Of a DNA stretch of 64,000 nucleotides, positions 53,236 through 63,760 are shown piece after piece (the stretch's first letter is position 1; each line of letters begins with the position of its first letter). The position numbers were made by a program, and so were the translations under genes. Under the pieces are notes generated by a model. It worked only from the letters and a program-made list of their open reading frames with translations. It had not been told where the DNA came from and did not search any database. This DNA is from Plantago ovata (Eukaryota; Streptophyta; Magnoliopsida; Lamiales; Plantaginaceae). The stretch is taken from NCBI GenBank assembly GCA_028274465.1, contig CM051455.1:70228985-70292984 (forward strand), read 5' to 3'.

Positions 53236-55329
53236 TGTAAGAAAATATGATCAGAGTTACCCCTAGGGTACGCAGCGGAATTTTAAAAATTTTCTTAACA
53301 TACAGGTTAATTGATTATGCATGTGTCATATATATATAAACACGTCAATTAGAAGACTAACCTTACTTCCAAAGCAGCTTCCAAGTCTTCGTAATATCCC
53401 GTTGTATCTTCTCCTTCGTCGAAGTCGAAGATATCTACAATACTCTGTGTATCTGCAAGACAATAACAGTTAGTTTCCAGCTCCTAGAACCTCAACCTTG
53501 GTATCCACGGATGAACAGCCTATCGGAAGAATGTTAGGATATTTTTTGTGTGACCAAGAAGACGGGGCGGCAATTCCTCCGGTGGTGGTGCGCACGCGTG
53601 AGGCTAAGGGAGGAGGGGAAAGTTTTATTTTCTCTAACAAAACTGGGTAGAATAACTGTGTTCAAAACTTGTGTGTGAAACTGTGTATGAAACTGTGTAT
53701 AAAACTCTCTCTAATAGTCTACTATATATAGTAGTCTATAGAACCCTAAAGCATAAGCAATTAGACTTCGTAAAAGAATAAGAATCTAATTCTTATCGCA
53801 CAAGGAAACCAATATCAAGTCTAGATTCATTCCCAATCAAATTAAAACTCAATAAGGAAAATCTAACTTATCCCTTGGACTTCTAATAGAGGAAGGAGTC
53901 GAACTCCTTCTCCTTATCTGGCCACGCGCGCGCCTTGTCCTACGGGAGGTGGGTCCCACTTTTGGGACCCACTTATATTTCTAAGGCAATCCAAACTCCA
54001 AGTAGATTTTTCCCAAGTGCATATGTTAATTCTAAATTAACATATCCTTTCTAATCGAACCTCCATTATATTTCTAAAATATAATCTTTAATTGTATTTA
54101 CATAAAATACAATTAATTAGCCAATTCAATTAATAATTTCAAATCATTAATTGAGCCACCAAATATTATAATTAATTCCAAATCAATTATAATCCATCAA
54201 TCACAATTAATTCCAAATTAATTGCGATTCCATCTTCAAGGATATTCTGATAGACTGAATCACCACATAGTGTGACCCATAGGGCCTCATCGTATTAAGC
54301 AAGTCCTAGACTAGGCAACATGGAATTCCTAGACGGTTCCATTTGCAATATTAATACGTGAGGACGTTTGAGAGGTTTATCAAAGCTAACCCTTTCGTTG
54401 CGAAGCCTGTTGCGCTCAACGCGGCGATGGTAACGTCCCTTCATCTGACTTGCTCGAATGTATCTAGGATCGATGAAGTGTCTATCCCAATAATACATCC
54501 ACGGGCGTCTCAGGGAGTTGCTTGGTTAAGATATACTTATGACCATCATAATATATCATTTGCACTGACCAGTGACTTTACCAACACAACTATGCAGACT
54601 ATGAGCAGTGCTCTCCTGTGATACACTTGAGAGATGAATCCTTCACAAAATCACTTATCACCCCCATTTGTATTTAGCCATAATCCTGGATCGTGTCTTA
54701 GGTCAGCTGCTTATTCAGAGCTGACATCAACGGGTCCACCAAGGATATGGGGCATCAAATGTGATGATAAAGTCCTGTAAGTGCAAAGGACGAATGGCAT
54801 CACTTCGACAACTCACCGGTTCCCATAGACACGTCGGTGTAGAGTATACATCGATGGGAGTGTCCGGTGGGTACTTCCATTGTTCGATAAAGCTTCTTCG
54901 AACAACTATGCGCAGTTATGGGAACGTTCCTTGATTGTCCAACAATCCGTTCCGTGGCCGTGGGATCGGCTCACACTTGCTCCAACAAGTATAACCTCCA
55001 CGCATACTAGTCTTGTGAGGTTCATTCAGACCCCCACATCCGAGATGTACCACGACTAGGGAGAGTTTGGGATAGATGATAACTCACATAGCTCCCACTA
55101 ACTGTGTGATCGGTCATCTATCCGAGGGGACATGTTTAATATCAATACAGACAGCAATAAAGATATGACATGCTGTAGCCTGGTGTAATATAAATATGAA
55201 AGCGATACTCAACAGTAAAATGCAACAAACATATATATATTACGTTGACCTGTGTAATAGTACATATATGTCCTCTATAAGGGCACCATGCCCTTAGTAA
55301 GGACTGTCTCTAGGACATATACACTATCA
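53236..55329 (-). mobile_element. Copia-B 5' LTR
   Basis: 2094 bp with TGTAAG...CTATCA ends, followed by CAATT. Confidence 0.95.
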
Positions 55330-55334
55330 CAATT

Positions 55335-55580
55335 TTCGTTCGCCAGGAACAACTAGTGAGTGCAGCTAGTTGTTAAGGTTTAACCGTTGTATCTTGGGAA
55401 ACAAGCGTTCAACGATACCTTAAGCACCGTAGTGAGGGGACGTAATTGTTTTAAGAAAAATGTGCATGCACATGCTTCGATTTTATGTTCGATAAAATAC
55501 GGTTTGATTTATTGATTTTTCCTACATATAACAATTCTTGTTATACTAATATCTTCAATTTCATTTTGATAGGTGCAACA
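55335..55580 (+). mobile_element. Copia-D LTR, right part
   Basis: Continues the LTR broken at 45521, with features such as AACCGTTGTATCTTGGG typical of the R region. The end is uncertain: CATATAACA at 55533 or GGTGCAACA near 55579 would both give a CA terminus. Confidence 0.6.
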
Positions 55581-55639
55581 TTCTTTGCCACATTCCAATC
55601 CGTTGGAATTTCTTTTGTTTGATTCTTTTCCACTTTAAT

Positions 55640-55830
55640 GATGTTGCAATTGAACATCTGATTCTTGGAAAGAATTCGTTTGCCAGCAAGTCCTCAAGAT
55701 TCATTAACCACCTTATAACTCAAAATACACTCATACCACCATCTTATATCTCCATTGGGGTTCGAACTTTCGACCTCTCTTATGCTACTCCAGCATCTCT
55801 ACCCTCGGCCACCCGTATCACTCCAATTCA
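55640..55830 (-). mobile_element. tRNA-derived SINE-like remnant
   Basis: On the minus strand GTGGCCGAGGGT (55812-55801) resembles an A box, and AAAGTTCGAACCCC (55770-55757) a B box about 35 bp downstream. Ends are not clear and no target duplication was found. Confidence 0.5.
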
Positions 55831-55833
55831 ACT

Positions 55834-56047
55834 ATTCTTTATACATAACACTGAACTACGGGTTATTACTAGTATGTTTAGAAATTTGTGTTTGGGGAGT
55901 TAGTGTTTGAATTCTAAATTGAGAATTTACAATTTTAGGACTATAATTTAAATTTATAAATATGTGGGACAATTTGGAATATTTAGGATCATTTTACAAT
56001 TATATTTGAATAATTAGAGGTTAATAGAATAAGTAATAAAGTAATTT
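55834..56047. other. AT-rich unassigned stretch
   Basis: I see no gene, repeat or element here. Confidence 0.5.
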
Positions 56048-56050
56048 ACT

Positions 56051-56166
56051 ACTTCCTCCGTCCCTCCTAAAGCTTTCGATTTGTTTTTGTTGACTTTTTT
56101 GTCTATGTTTGACTCCGAATTTGTCCTAATCTATATATTCATTAAAAAAGAGTTATTTATTTCTAA
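56051..56166 (+). mobile_element. Stowaway-like MITE end, cut by the CACTA element
   Basis: TACTTCCTCCGTCCCTCC resembles the Stowaway terminus CTCCCTCCGTCCC next to the TA target. The matching second end is not found on either side of the CACTA insertion, so it is a fragment. Confidence 0.5.
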
Positions 56167-56187
56167 ACTCACTACAAGCAATATCGA

Positions 56188-56570
56188 GTTTAGCGACGGA
56201 ACCATCCGTCGCTAAACCACCCCGATCGGTTGCTAAAATTAGCTAGCGACCGATCGGTGTTTTTAGCGACGGATAAAATCGTCGTCGCTAAACCGTTGGT
56301 CGCTAGCGAATTAGCGACCGATGAGTAATCCGTCGCGAATTTGCGACGGATTAGCGACGGAAAATGAGGTTGACTTTTAGCAACCGATGATTTATCCGTC
56401 GCTAAAAGTCTCATCGGTTGCTAAATATTAGCAACGGATGAGTCTCATCGGTTGCTAAATATTAGCAACGGATGAGCCTTATCCGTCGCTAAAAGTCCGG
56501 GACTTTTAGCGACGGATAAGCCTTATCCGTCGCTGTATATAGCGACGGATGAGACCATCGGTTGCTAAAT
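56188..56570. repeat. CACTA subterminal repeats, left
   Basis: A dozen or so direct and inverted copies of TTTAGCGACGGATAA-like and ATCGGTTGCTAAA-like units, the binding sites expected for a TNPA-type protein. Confidence 0.88.
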
Positions 56571-56832
56571 TTTTTTTTAATTTTTTTTTGTTTTTTAGAT
56601 ATAATAATGAGACTCAAAATCAAATGCAACCTGTTTAATTAAGCAACATGTTACAGAAATTCTATAGACCAAATAAACCAAAAAATAATCCAAAAAAATC
56701 ATAATAAATGTACCAAAACCCTCCATACATATAATAATAATCATACGTACACAATACTAATCCAAAATAATATCATAGTGTACACAGTATTCATGTAGAA
56801 AATAGTAAATAAAGTCGAAAAGGATAGGGGTA

Positions 56833-58852
56833 TCATGGAAAGGGAGGTGGAGGCATCCCCAGCTTCGCATACAGCTCAGCAAACATAGTAGCAAATTGTG
56901 CCTTCTGCGCAGCCTGCTCCTCAGCTAACCTCTTCACCTCCTCATCCCTCTCCTGCAACTGAAGTAAGAGGGTCTGCTCTCGAGCGGAAGCTGCTGCTGC
57001 TGCTGAAGATGATGAAGATGTACTGGCACGGGAACGACGAGTCGGCCTCGAGTCCAATTCAGGGACGGCTGCTGCACTCCCAAGTCCCAAGCGACGGCCC
57101 TTCTCGTCTGGAGGATTCACCTCGAGGAAAATGGCATTCATTTCCTCAACAGTGAGATCCTGATCACGAATCCTGTCCTCGTAGGCCGTCTGAAATTATA
57201 AATCAAGAGTATAAGGTGTTAGTTATGTTGTTAATTAGTTATGAAATTATCAGTATTTAATAAACACATGTATTGTTGATACTTACCGCAATTGCTGTGG
57301 CCTCGTCACACAACCACTGTCCGTTCTTGGCCTTCTGAGATCTCGAGAACAGGGTGAATAGGAGACTCTCCTTATCCTTCAACTGAATGACACATGAAAG
57401 CATCATATACTTAGTTTGAAAGTTCGAAATGCAAGTAAATAACAAGTATAAGAATGATGAATTCACAAAGTTAATATACTTACCTTCTGCCTCACATGTG
57501 CTGTAGCGATCGACTCAGAGCCAAAACGGTGTGTCACCAGGGTACGTGTCCCATCATTCGGCTGCTTCTTCCGGTTCTCAGTGTTCTGGTCAGCCTGCGT
57601 CTGGACTCTCGCGTCAGCCCAATACACCTTCCACGCCTCCCAAATTGCATCTCCGGGCCAATCACCGGTACGTGGACGGTTTTCTTTCCACATTTTCTTC
57701 AGGCTATGAACCATGCACTTGTAAAGGGCACTACCGTGAGAGTTGAAGCTCCACCAGAGATCCATCAGCAATGCTTTCGGAAGGAAGAATTATTTCTACA
57801 CAATTACAAATAAACATCGAAACACATACGTTGGTGAATACTTAAAAAACATTCAAGTATAACAAGGGGAGCTAACATGTATCAAATATATAACAAGGGA
57901 AAACAACATCTATTCAGGTATATCGGGTTGTTAACAGTCATCTACAAACAAATAAGGACGCCGCCTACCCATCATGCATGAACGGTCTACACGTAATGGA
58001 TGCCACCTATCCATTCTAGTTCTAAACGCGGTCAAGCATATAATGGGTGCCGCCTACCCATACATAAATATGCGGTCCGACATATAAGAGGGCGCCGCCT
58101 ACCCTCGCATGCATAGCGGTCGAACGGAATGTAAAAACATGGTATTTAAACATGCATATATTAACTCACCCTCAGCTCCTCGAAGAGCTCTCCCTTAATT
58201 TGGTCCGGGATGCAATGCCACTGGCTGCCACCCTCTTGCGGTGGGACCATTCTGTTCCGTATTATCGAACTGAGTACTTTAGCAGCGTGCTCCCCATACA
58301 ACCTGTGAAGAACAGGTAAGTCAATAGTGACAAGGTTAGTTCGGTATATATATATTAAAAGTTCGTAAATCAGTTAATGCCTAATACTTACTTCTCTCCA
58401 TTGGGGTAAAGGACAGGGCGACCATTCCACATAAGACCATCTTCCGGCCTTTGAAAGGGACAACCGTCGTCTGGAACGTGGGCCCACGGGTCGTGGAGGG
58501 AGGAATGAGGAGTCGATCCCCTGCTCGACCCAGGTGGAGTCCCTAAAACAGTAGGGGAGCCCTGCCAGGTGTCCTCTCCGTCGGTATCATCCCTCTGGGA
58601 CTGCGGGGTCATGTATCGTGGCCTCCTGGGTCGTGGCATCTACAATACAAAGATCCGTATTAGTACATACACAATTGAATATAAAACATGTACAATCAGA
58701 GATATAGCAAGGAAGACATTCGGGTGGTCACGCCAGTAGGACTCCCAAACATCATGAAGGGGACTCGGCATCCACTCTTTGGGCGGAACTCCCAAAAGCC
58801 AGTTGGCTTTCCAAACCTCAAGTAAGGGAATCCTCAGTGTACGTTCTGACAT
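56833..58852 (-). CDS. CACTA second protein, Ptta/En/Spm (Transposase_24-like), several exons
   Basis: Read leftwards. Exon 1 begins at ATG 58852 (MSERTLRIPLLEVWK) and covers KEWMPSPLHDVWESYW. The next (58639-58388) has PRRPRYM and ends in YPNGE at a GTAAGT donor. An exon at about 58303-58170 reads LYGEHAAKVLSSIIRNRMVPP to ELFEELR. An intron of about 390 bp precedes 57771-57480 (MDLWWSFNSHGSALYKCM and GTRTLVTHRFGSES). Then about 57386-57288 (LKDKESLLFTLFSRS...ATAIA, GTAAGT donor) and 57192-56833, which ends in a coiled coil (LQERDEEVKRLAEEQAAQ). Such proteins resemble plant Ptta/En/Spm factors that bind subterminal repeats. Exon edges are estimates, and the 57771 exon has a stop close to its likely acceptor. 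Confidence 0.7.
57934..58155 (-). repeat. Copia-B leader sequence inside a CACTA intron
   Basis: About 220 bp nearly identical to 52388-52612, covering the whole four-hairpin block (57949-58112). The similarity stops on both sides, so only this block is shared. The second loop is GCCACCT here. Confidence 0.88.
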
Positions 58853-58972
58853 ATTTGAATGCTAAACCTGACCAAAAAAAGTAATGAACATTTTTTTATT
58901 ATATGCCTGATAGATAAGTCTAATCTAAGTCTAATCTAACTACCTAGTACTAATTCACGTACCCTCTATAAT

Positions 58973-60682
58973 CTACTCTGGTTGTAAGTCAATGAAAACA
59001 TCATCATGCAGCTGAATAACTTCTACTGTAGCCTGTACAGGTTTTCTAGCCTGACCATCGACATCTTCTTCTTGGTACGAGTTGTTAATTGACTCGTCCT
59101 TCTCCACATACTCAACTTTGGATCGAGCATTTATAGGTACAGCAGCTAACCAATCGCCCTTATCCTTTATCAAGGTAGGAAACTGAGTCTTGTTCTTTCT
59201 GAACGGGTGTTCATCGTCTAGAAACCTACGATGACAATCAAACCAAGATTCCTTTCGACTCTTCGGCAGATAGTGTGAATCAACATCATCCAGACAATGT
59301 GGACATGCCTTGTATCCGGATGTTTTCCTTCCAGACAACATGGAGTACGCAGGGAAATCACTGATGGTCCAGAGTAGTGCTGCTCTCAAGGTAAAGTTCG
59401 TCTTTGTTGAGACATCGTATGCCGGGATACCATCCTCCCACAACTCTATAAGCTCCTTGATCAGTGGCTGCAAGAAGACATCTATCTTCTGTCCTGGATC
59501 ATCCGGCCCTGGCACCAACACGGTCAAGAACATGAATGGTTCTTTCAAACAGTCACCCGGAGGCAAGTTGTAAGGTGTAAGCATCACTGGCCAGCACGAA
59601 TACTTCCGTTCACTCCCAAACAGGTTGAAACCATCAGTACTAAGTCCCAATCTTACATTTCTAGACTGGGCTGCAAACTGTGGATATTTCACATCAAACT
59701 CTTTCCATGCCGGCGAGTCTGATGGGTGACCCATCTTACCCTCTTGGTCATCCGCGACTACTCTCTCATTGTGCCAACGCATCTTATTTGCACATGCATC
59801 TGATGCATACGACCTCTTCAGACGAGGACCTATAGGAAAGTACCACATTTTCTTGTGGGAGAGATTCTTCTTCTGCCGTTTCATTGCAGCGCCCTCCTTG
59901 TAACGACTATACCAGTCATTCCCACAATGTTTACATTTCAACAAACCTTCATCCTCCCCCCAATAGATCATACACATACCCGGGCAGCAATCTATTTTCT
60001 CCATAGGCAATCCCATCGCCTTCATCTTCTTCTGCGCTTGGTAATAGTTTGTTGGAACTAGGCTCCCTTCAGGCATAGCATCCGTGATCAAACTCAACCA
60101 ATCGTTGCAGCTGCTTTCTGAATTCCCACCACCCTCCTTGTTGCTCATAATTCGAGACAACATAGTCAATTCATTCATCTTGCACCCCGGGTAGAGTGGC
60201 ATCTTTGACGCTTCTAACAAGTCAAAGAACTGTTGTGACTCAGCATTCGGAGGCTCCTCATTAGCAACACCCTCCGTGAACTCTTGACCCGCAGCGTTAC
60301 GGACCATCTCTTCCATCCGGTCCCCTGTGGCATCATCATGAGTACAGGCACCTGGTGTAGCACTACTCTCCTGCCTTTTCCTACGCTTCCCCGACAACAT
60401 GGAATAATCCCCCAACAAACGAACTGCCTCACCATGATGATTCCACACCTCATATTTAGGGACAAAACCATTACGCTTCAAATGGTCTACAACCACCGTA
60501 GAGGGTAAGTACTGACGGTTCCTACATTTCTTATGGTTGCAAGGACACTTCATCATCCCAGTACTCAAACACTCGGGTTTTGACAATGCAAATTCGACAA
60601 ATGCATTGACCCCTTGTACAAACGTAGGCAAAAGTATTCCATCTGCAATCCTACTGTACATCCAAGTACGATCGGGATTCAT
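58973..60682 (-). CDS. CACTA TNP2-type transposase, C-terminally shortened
   Basis: A 569-residue frame from ATG 60682 (MNPDRTWMYSRI). The N-terminal transposon-associated domain has Cys residues CPCNHKKC (about 46-53). An acidic linker follows, then the Transposase_21 (TNP2) region from about 170: YYQAQKKMKAMGLP, IDCCPGMCMIYW with CKHCGNDWY, and LGLSTDGFNLFG with the acidic residue expected in the catalytic domain. After KACPHCLDD and FDCHRRFLDDEHPFRKNK the homology stops. The frame ends 80 residues later in a novel acidic tail, whereas full TNP2 proteins continue for several hundred residues. An internal deletion is likely. It would cut at the CACTA ends if active; I expect it is not. Confidence 0.85.
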   Translation of the reverse strand: MNPDRTWMYSRIADGILLPTFVQGVNAFVEFALSKPECLSTGMMKCPCNHKKCRNRQYLPSTVVVDHLKRNGFVPKYEVWNHHGEAVRLLGDYSMLSGKRRKRQESSATPGACTHDDATGDRMEEMVRNAAGQEFTEGVANEEPPNAESQQFFDLLEASKMPLYPGCKMNELTMLSRIMSNKEGGGNSESSCNDWLSLITDAMPEGSLVPTNYYQAQKKMKAMGLPMEKIDCCPGMCMIYWGEDEGLLKCKHCGNDWYSRYKEGAAMKRQKKNLSHKKMWYFPIGPRLKRSYASDACANKMRWHNERVVADDQEGKMGHPSDSPAWKEFDVKYPQFAAQSRNVRLGLSTDGFNLFGSERKYSCWPVMLTPYNLPPGDCLKEPFMFLTVLVPGPDDPGQKIDVFLQPLIKELIELWEDGIPAYDVSTKTNFTLRAALLWTISDFPAYSMLSGRKTSGYKACPHCLDDVDSHYLPKSRKESWFDCHRRFLDDEHPFRKNKTQFPTLIKDKGDWLAAVPINARSKVEYVEKDESINNSYQEEDVDGQARKPVQATVEVIQLHDDVFIDLQPE

Positions 60683-61690
60683 AATTGAATGCTAAACCTG
60701 GCCAATGGAAGTTTAGTACATTGCGGCTAACGTTGTTTTTCACCAAGTACTCATTTTAATTATCAATTTTTACATTGCATTATATATATACTCCCAATAT
60801 TTCTACATTAGAAATAAAAATACTCATATTATCTTCTAACTTTAATTTATCAATGAGTTATTTCCTTCATACTTACAATTTTTTTAAACAATAATTACCT
60901 ATATTTATCTATATTTCCATTATACTTGTACAATTTTCATTATAATAACTACTTACAATACACTATAATTACATATATTTTTCATTATAATTATGCAATT
61001 TGCATTATAGTAACAACTACCAATACACTATAATTACCTATATTTATCTATATATTTCCATTATACTTATGGATTTTCATTATAATAAAAAATTGCAATA
61101 CACTATAATTACCTATATTTATCAATATTTTCATTATATTTATACAATTTCCATTATAATAACTAATTACAATACACTATAATTACTCATATTCCATTAT
61201 AATTATACTTATGCAATTTTCAAATCTAATTAGTATATCCCAAACAAACTACACTAATTGAACAAAACTAACTACGTAGATAATCCCAAACATAATCGAA
61301 CCCGATTGAAATCCTAAAGATAATCAAACCCAATTCAAATCTCAAACATAATCGAACCCACTACATCCCAAAACATCCCAATTGAACAATACTAACATCA
61401 AAACTAGCTAATAAACCATAAAACACTTCAAAATTGAAAAATACCAAATTTACAAAAGTTAGGTTTCGAGATTAGTACCTTTAATTGCGGAATAAATAGA
61501 ACAACCCACTTCAAATTGAATGTCTCACTACGTTCCTTGTTGAATTGGCTTCAATTTGACACCAAGATTGGAAGAAATGATGGAGTATAAGGGAAGATTG
61601 GAATTGGAGAGAAGAAGTGAGAAAAATGGAGAAAAAGAGAGAAGAGAGGAGAAATGCGCTCTGCAAATCGATCGGCGGAGAAGATGAAGA
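60683..61690. repeat. AT-rich region with about 75-bp tandem repeats
   Basis: CACTATAATTAC recurs at 60961, 61026, 61101 and 61175, within repeats rich in TTTCATTATAATAAC (about 60894-61200). The part 61250-61680 is unique and non-coding, containing a purine-rich stretch (61590-61650) and probably the transcription start of the TNP2 gene. Confidence 0.75.
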
Positions 61691-62075
61691 CGTTAGCGAC
61701 GGATGGTGATCCGTCGCTAATATAGCGATCGGTCGCTATATTAGCGACGGATAACCATGCGTTGCTAAATTATTATTTTTTTTTAAATATAGTGTAGCGA
61801 CGGATGGAGTCATCCGTCGCTAATGCATTGACCGGCAAAAAAAGAAAAGAAAAAACCTTGGAACTTTAGCGACGAATGGTATTATCCGTCGCTATTTAGC
61901 GACGGATGGAGTTATCCGTCGCTAAATAGCGACGGATAAGTCATCCGTCGCTAGAGTTCCAGCCGCTCTAAGGACGATTTAACCCGTCCGTCGCTAATCT
62001 CTCCCATCCGTCGCTAAATGACCGATCGGTCGCTAATTTTAACTACCGATCGATCGGTTGCTAAAAGTGGTTGCT
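61690..62075. repeat. CACTA subterminal repeats, right
   Basis: Copies of TAGCGACGGATAA, ATCCGTCGCTAA and CGATCGGTTGCTAAA in both orientations, matching the left end. Confidence 0.88.
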
Positions 62076-62100
62076 ATTTAGCTGTTTTCTTGTAGTGACT

Positions 62101-62956
62101 TTTCCTTCACCCACGTGTTAAAGACCTATTGGTTCTCATGCCCAAATTTTCAACGTGTCCAACATTCCTCCATCTTCAGACTCTCGCTCAGAAGAATTTC
62201 AAAGTCGGGAAACAAAACACCAAATTCAGTTTCAGCCTAAACCTTCACAGAAACTTCACAGGCTGCTAAACCAATTCAAGTCCGATTCAATGACAACGGA
62301 GCAATCGACGCCATGGTCGACTATATGTTCAAACTGTGAATTCATATACTCCCCCGTCAACAACAAGCTGCGAGTTCAGGGTCCTGCATAAATTCAATTT
62401 TGGGGATTATTGAGGTTGATGATGTTGTATATTGAGGTGGTGGTTTTCCAATTCTGGAACCGGTATCTATGCTCTCATTTACTTGTGTCTGTTTAATAAT
62501 GATCGATCGATCCTTTCTCAATTCAGTTCGTCTCGTATAGTCCAATTTTTCCAAATTCATGCTCTTCTTCCCGATAATCGTGTTATTCTTGTGTTGTTTG
62601 CAGCGGCATATAGGATAGGATCCCTAATTGTATTAATAGTTGTTCCTTTTACTGTGTAAACTAATTAAATGGGCTTCTATTAACAAGTCGAAATTCGGGT
62701 TTTATTACTTGGTGAGTGCAATAGAGTATAATAATACTTATTAAGCATTTCAGTAAGTTGTACTTGAGATATTGTTTTCAATCAGACCTTCACCAACTAA
62801 TATGCTTGAAATATTACCTAGTTTGATGCTTTTAGGCCTCCCATTCTAAATGTTAACGCATTTTCCGCTACATGTTGTATCTCCATTAGCCTGGGCGTAG
62901 TTGTGTTTTCCTTAAAAGCTTTGCCCGTCTAATCATGTGTCTTTACCCTTGTGCAG
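62101..62956 (+). other. Flank between CACTA and the MMTAG2-like exon
   Basis: Contains a 78-codon frame (62155-62391, ending CEFIYSPVNNKLRVQGPA) without recognisable homology, which may be a leader exon or chance. The remainder to 62956 looks intronic and ends in a pyrimidine stretch and GTGCAG acceptor. Confidence 0.35.
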
Positions 62957-63051
62957 AATTTAACTGGGATGATGTCAAAGTTAATAAACATCGAGAAAAT
63001 TACTTAGGTCACAGCATCAAGGCGCCTGTTAGAAGATATTCTGTTCGTTAG
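62957..63051 (+). pseudogene. Exon of an MMTAG2-like (multiple myeloma tumour-associated protein 2) gene
   Basis: After a good acceptor (TTGTGCAG, ending 62956) the sequence encodes [20 protein letters not shown] and then KAPV. This is the highly conserved N-terminal core of eukaryotic MMTAG2 / kinase-phosphorylation-domain proteins. In the family APV is followed by GRWQ; here it is RRYSVR and a TAG at 63049, so similarity ends abruptly. The N-terminal RGG-rich exon is not seen upstream. It is probably a gene fragment or a pseudogene exon, though an unusual splice at GTTAG (63028) cannot be ruled out. This is the only sequence in the window I recognise as a host gene. Confidence 0.7.
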
Positions 63052-63760
63052 GAGTAAGATACAATTTTATTTTTCACATGTACAACTGAAAAAGTCAGTT
63101 CTTCTTCTTCTCCTGTAATGTATAATACTTACTTATTTTGTGTGCATTGCCCAGAGTATTAAAACTATACTTATTGACAGAGGCTTCAACATAGAATTTA
63201 TGCGCTTGCCTTAATTATAGATTCGACCTTTACAATCTAATTTAGTATACAAAATTACATCGAAGTTTGAATTTTGAAAATTGGAATAAAGTACTCCCTT
63301 TTACAAATTTGTTTTCTATTTATAATGTCAATCAAATATTCATCTACAAAGGTTTCGGGATTACTTTCCTAACATAATATTGTAAATTTCACAGTATGGA
63401 CTTATATATACTCATAGTATCTCTGTAGCCCTATTACTCCTGTGTTCAGACTCTCCCCGTCGTAACCAAGGTATTTCTGACCTATAGGCTATATGGACTT
63501 ATATACACAGTAATTGTACTAGACCTTATAATTTTCGTACACATTTCTACAAATAGAAAATTTTAGTTAATATAGTTTCTCATCAGAATCATATTAAGAA
63601 GGGTGAATTACAAAACTATAAATCCGACAAGATAATAAATAACCCAAACTATAATGTACATATATAACCCATATTAAAAATTAAAAAACTATACATCCGA
63701 CAAGATTATATCATAACAATATTGATTAATTTCAATTACATTGTTGAGACTACCTTATTG
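63052..63760. other. AT-rich unassigned stretch
   Basis: No gene, RNA or repeat recognised. It may be intron or decayed intergenic sequence. Confidence 0.5.

Larger units (their letters stand above)
45522..55329 (-). mobile_element. Copia-B, full-length Ty1/copia element with 2.1-kb LTRs
   Basis: 9808 bp. LTRs 45522-47620 and 53236-55329, target duplication CAATT at 45517-45521 and 55330-55334. The minus-strand purine tract CCAAGTGGGAGAT meets the left LTR and the primer site TGGTATCAGAGCTTGG meets the right LTR. The LTRs are close in sequence, and gag-pol has a single stop, so this is among the younger insertions here. The 1.4-kb leader is unusually long. Confidence 0.95.
56170..62097 (-). 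mobile_element. CACTA (En/Spm) transposon, 5.9 kb
   Basis: Starts CACTACAAG (56170) and ends CTTGTAGTG (62097), with the 3-bp duplication ACT at 56167-56169 and 62098-62100. Both ends hold many copies of the subterminal motif TAGCGACGGAT. It carries two minus-strand genes. The TNP2 frame is short, so the element is probably a deletion derivative. Confidence 0.93.
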
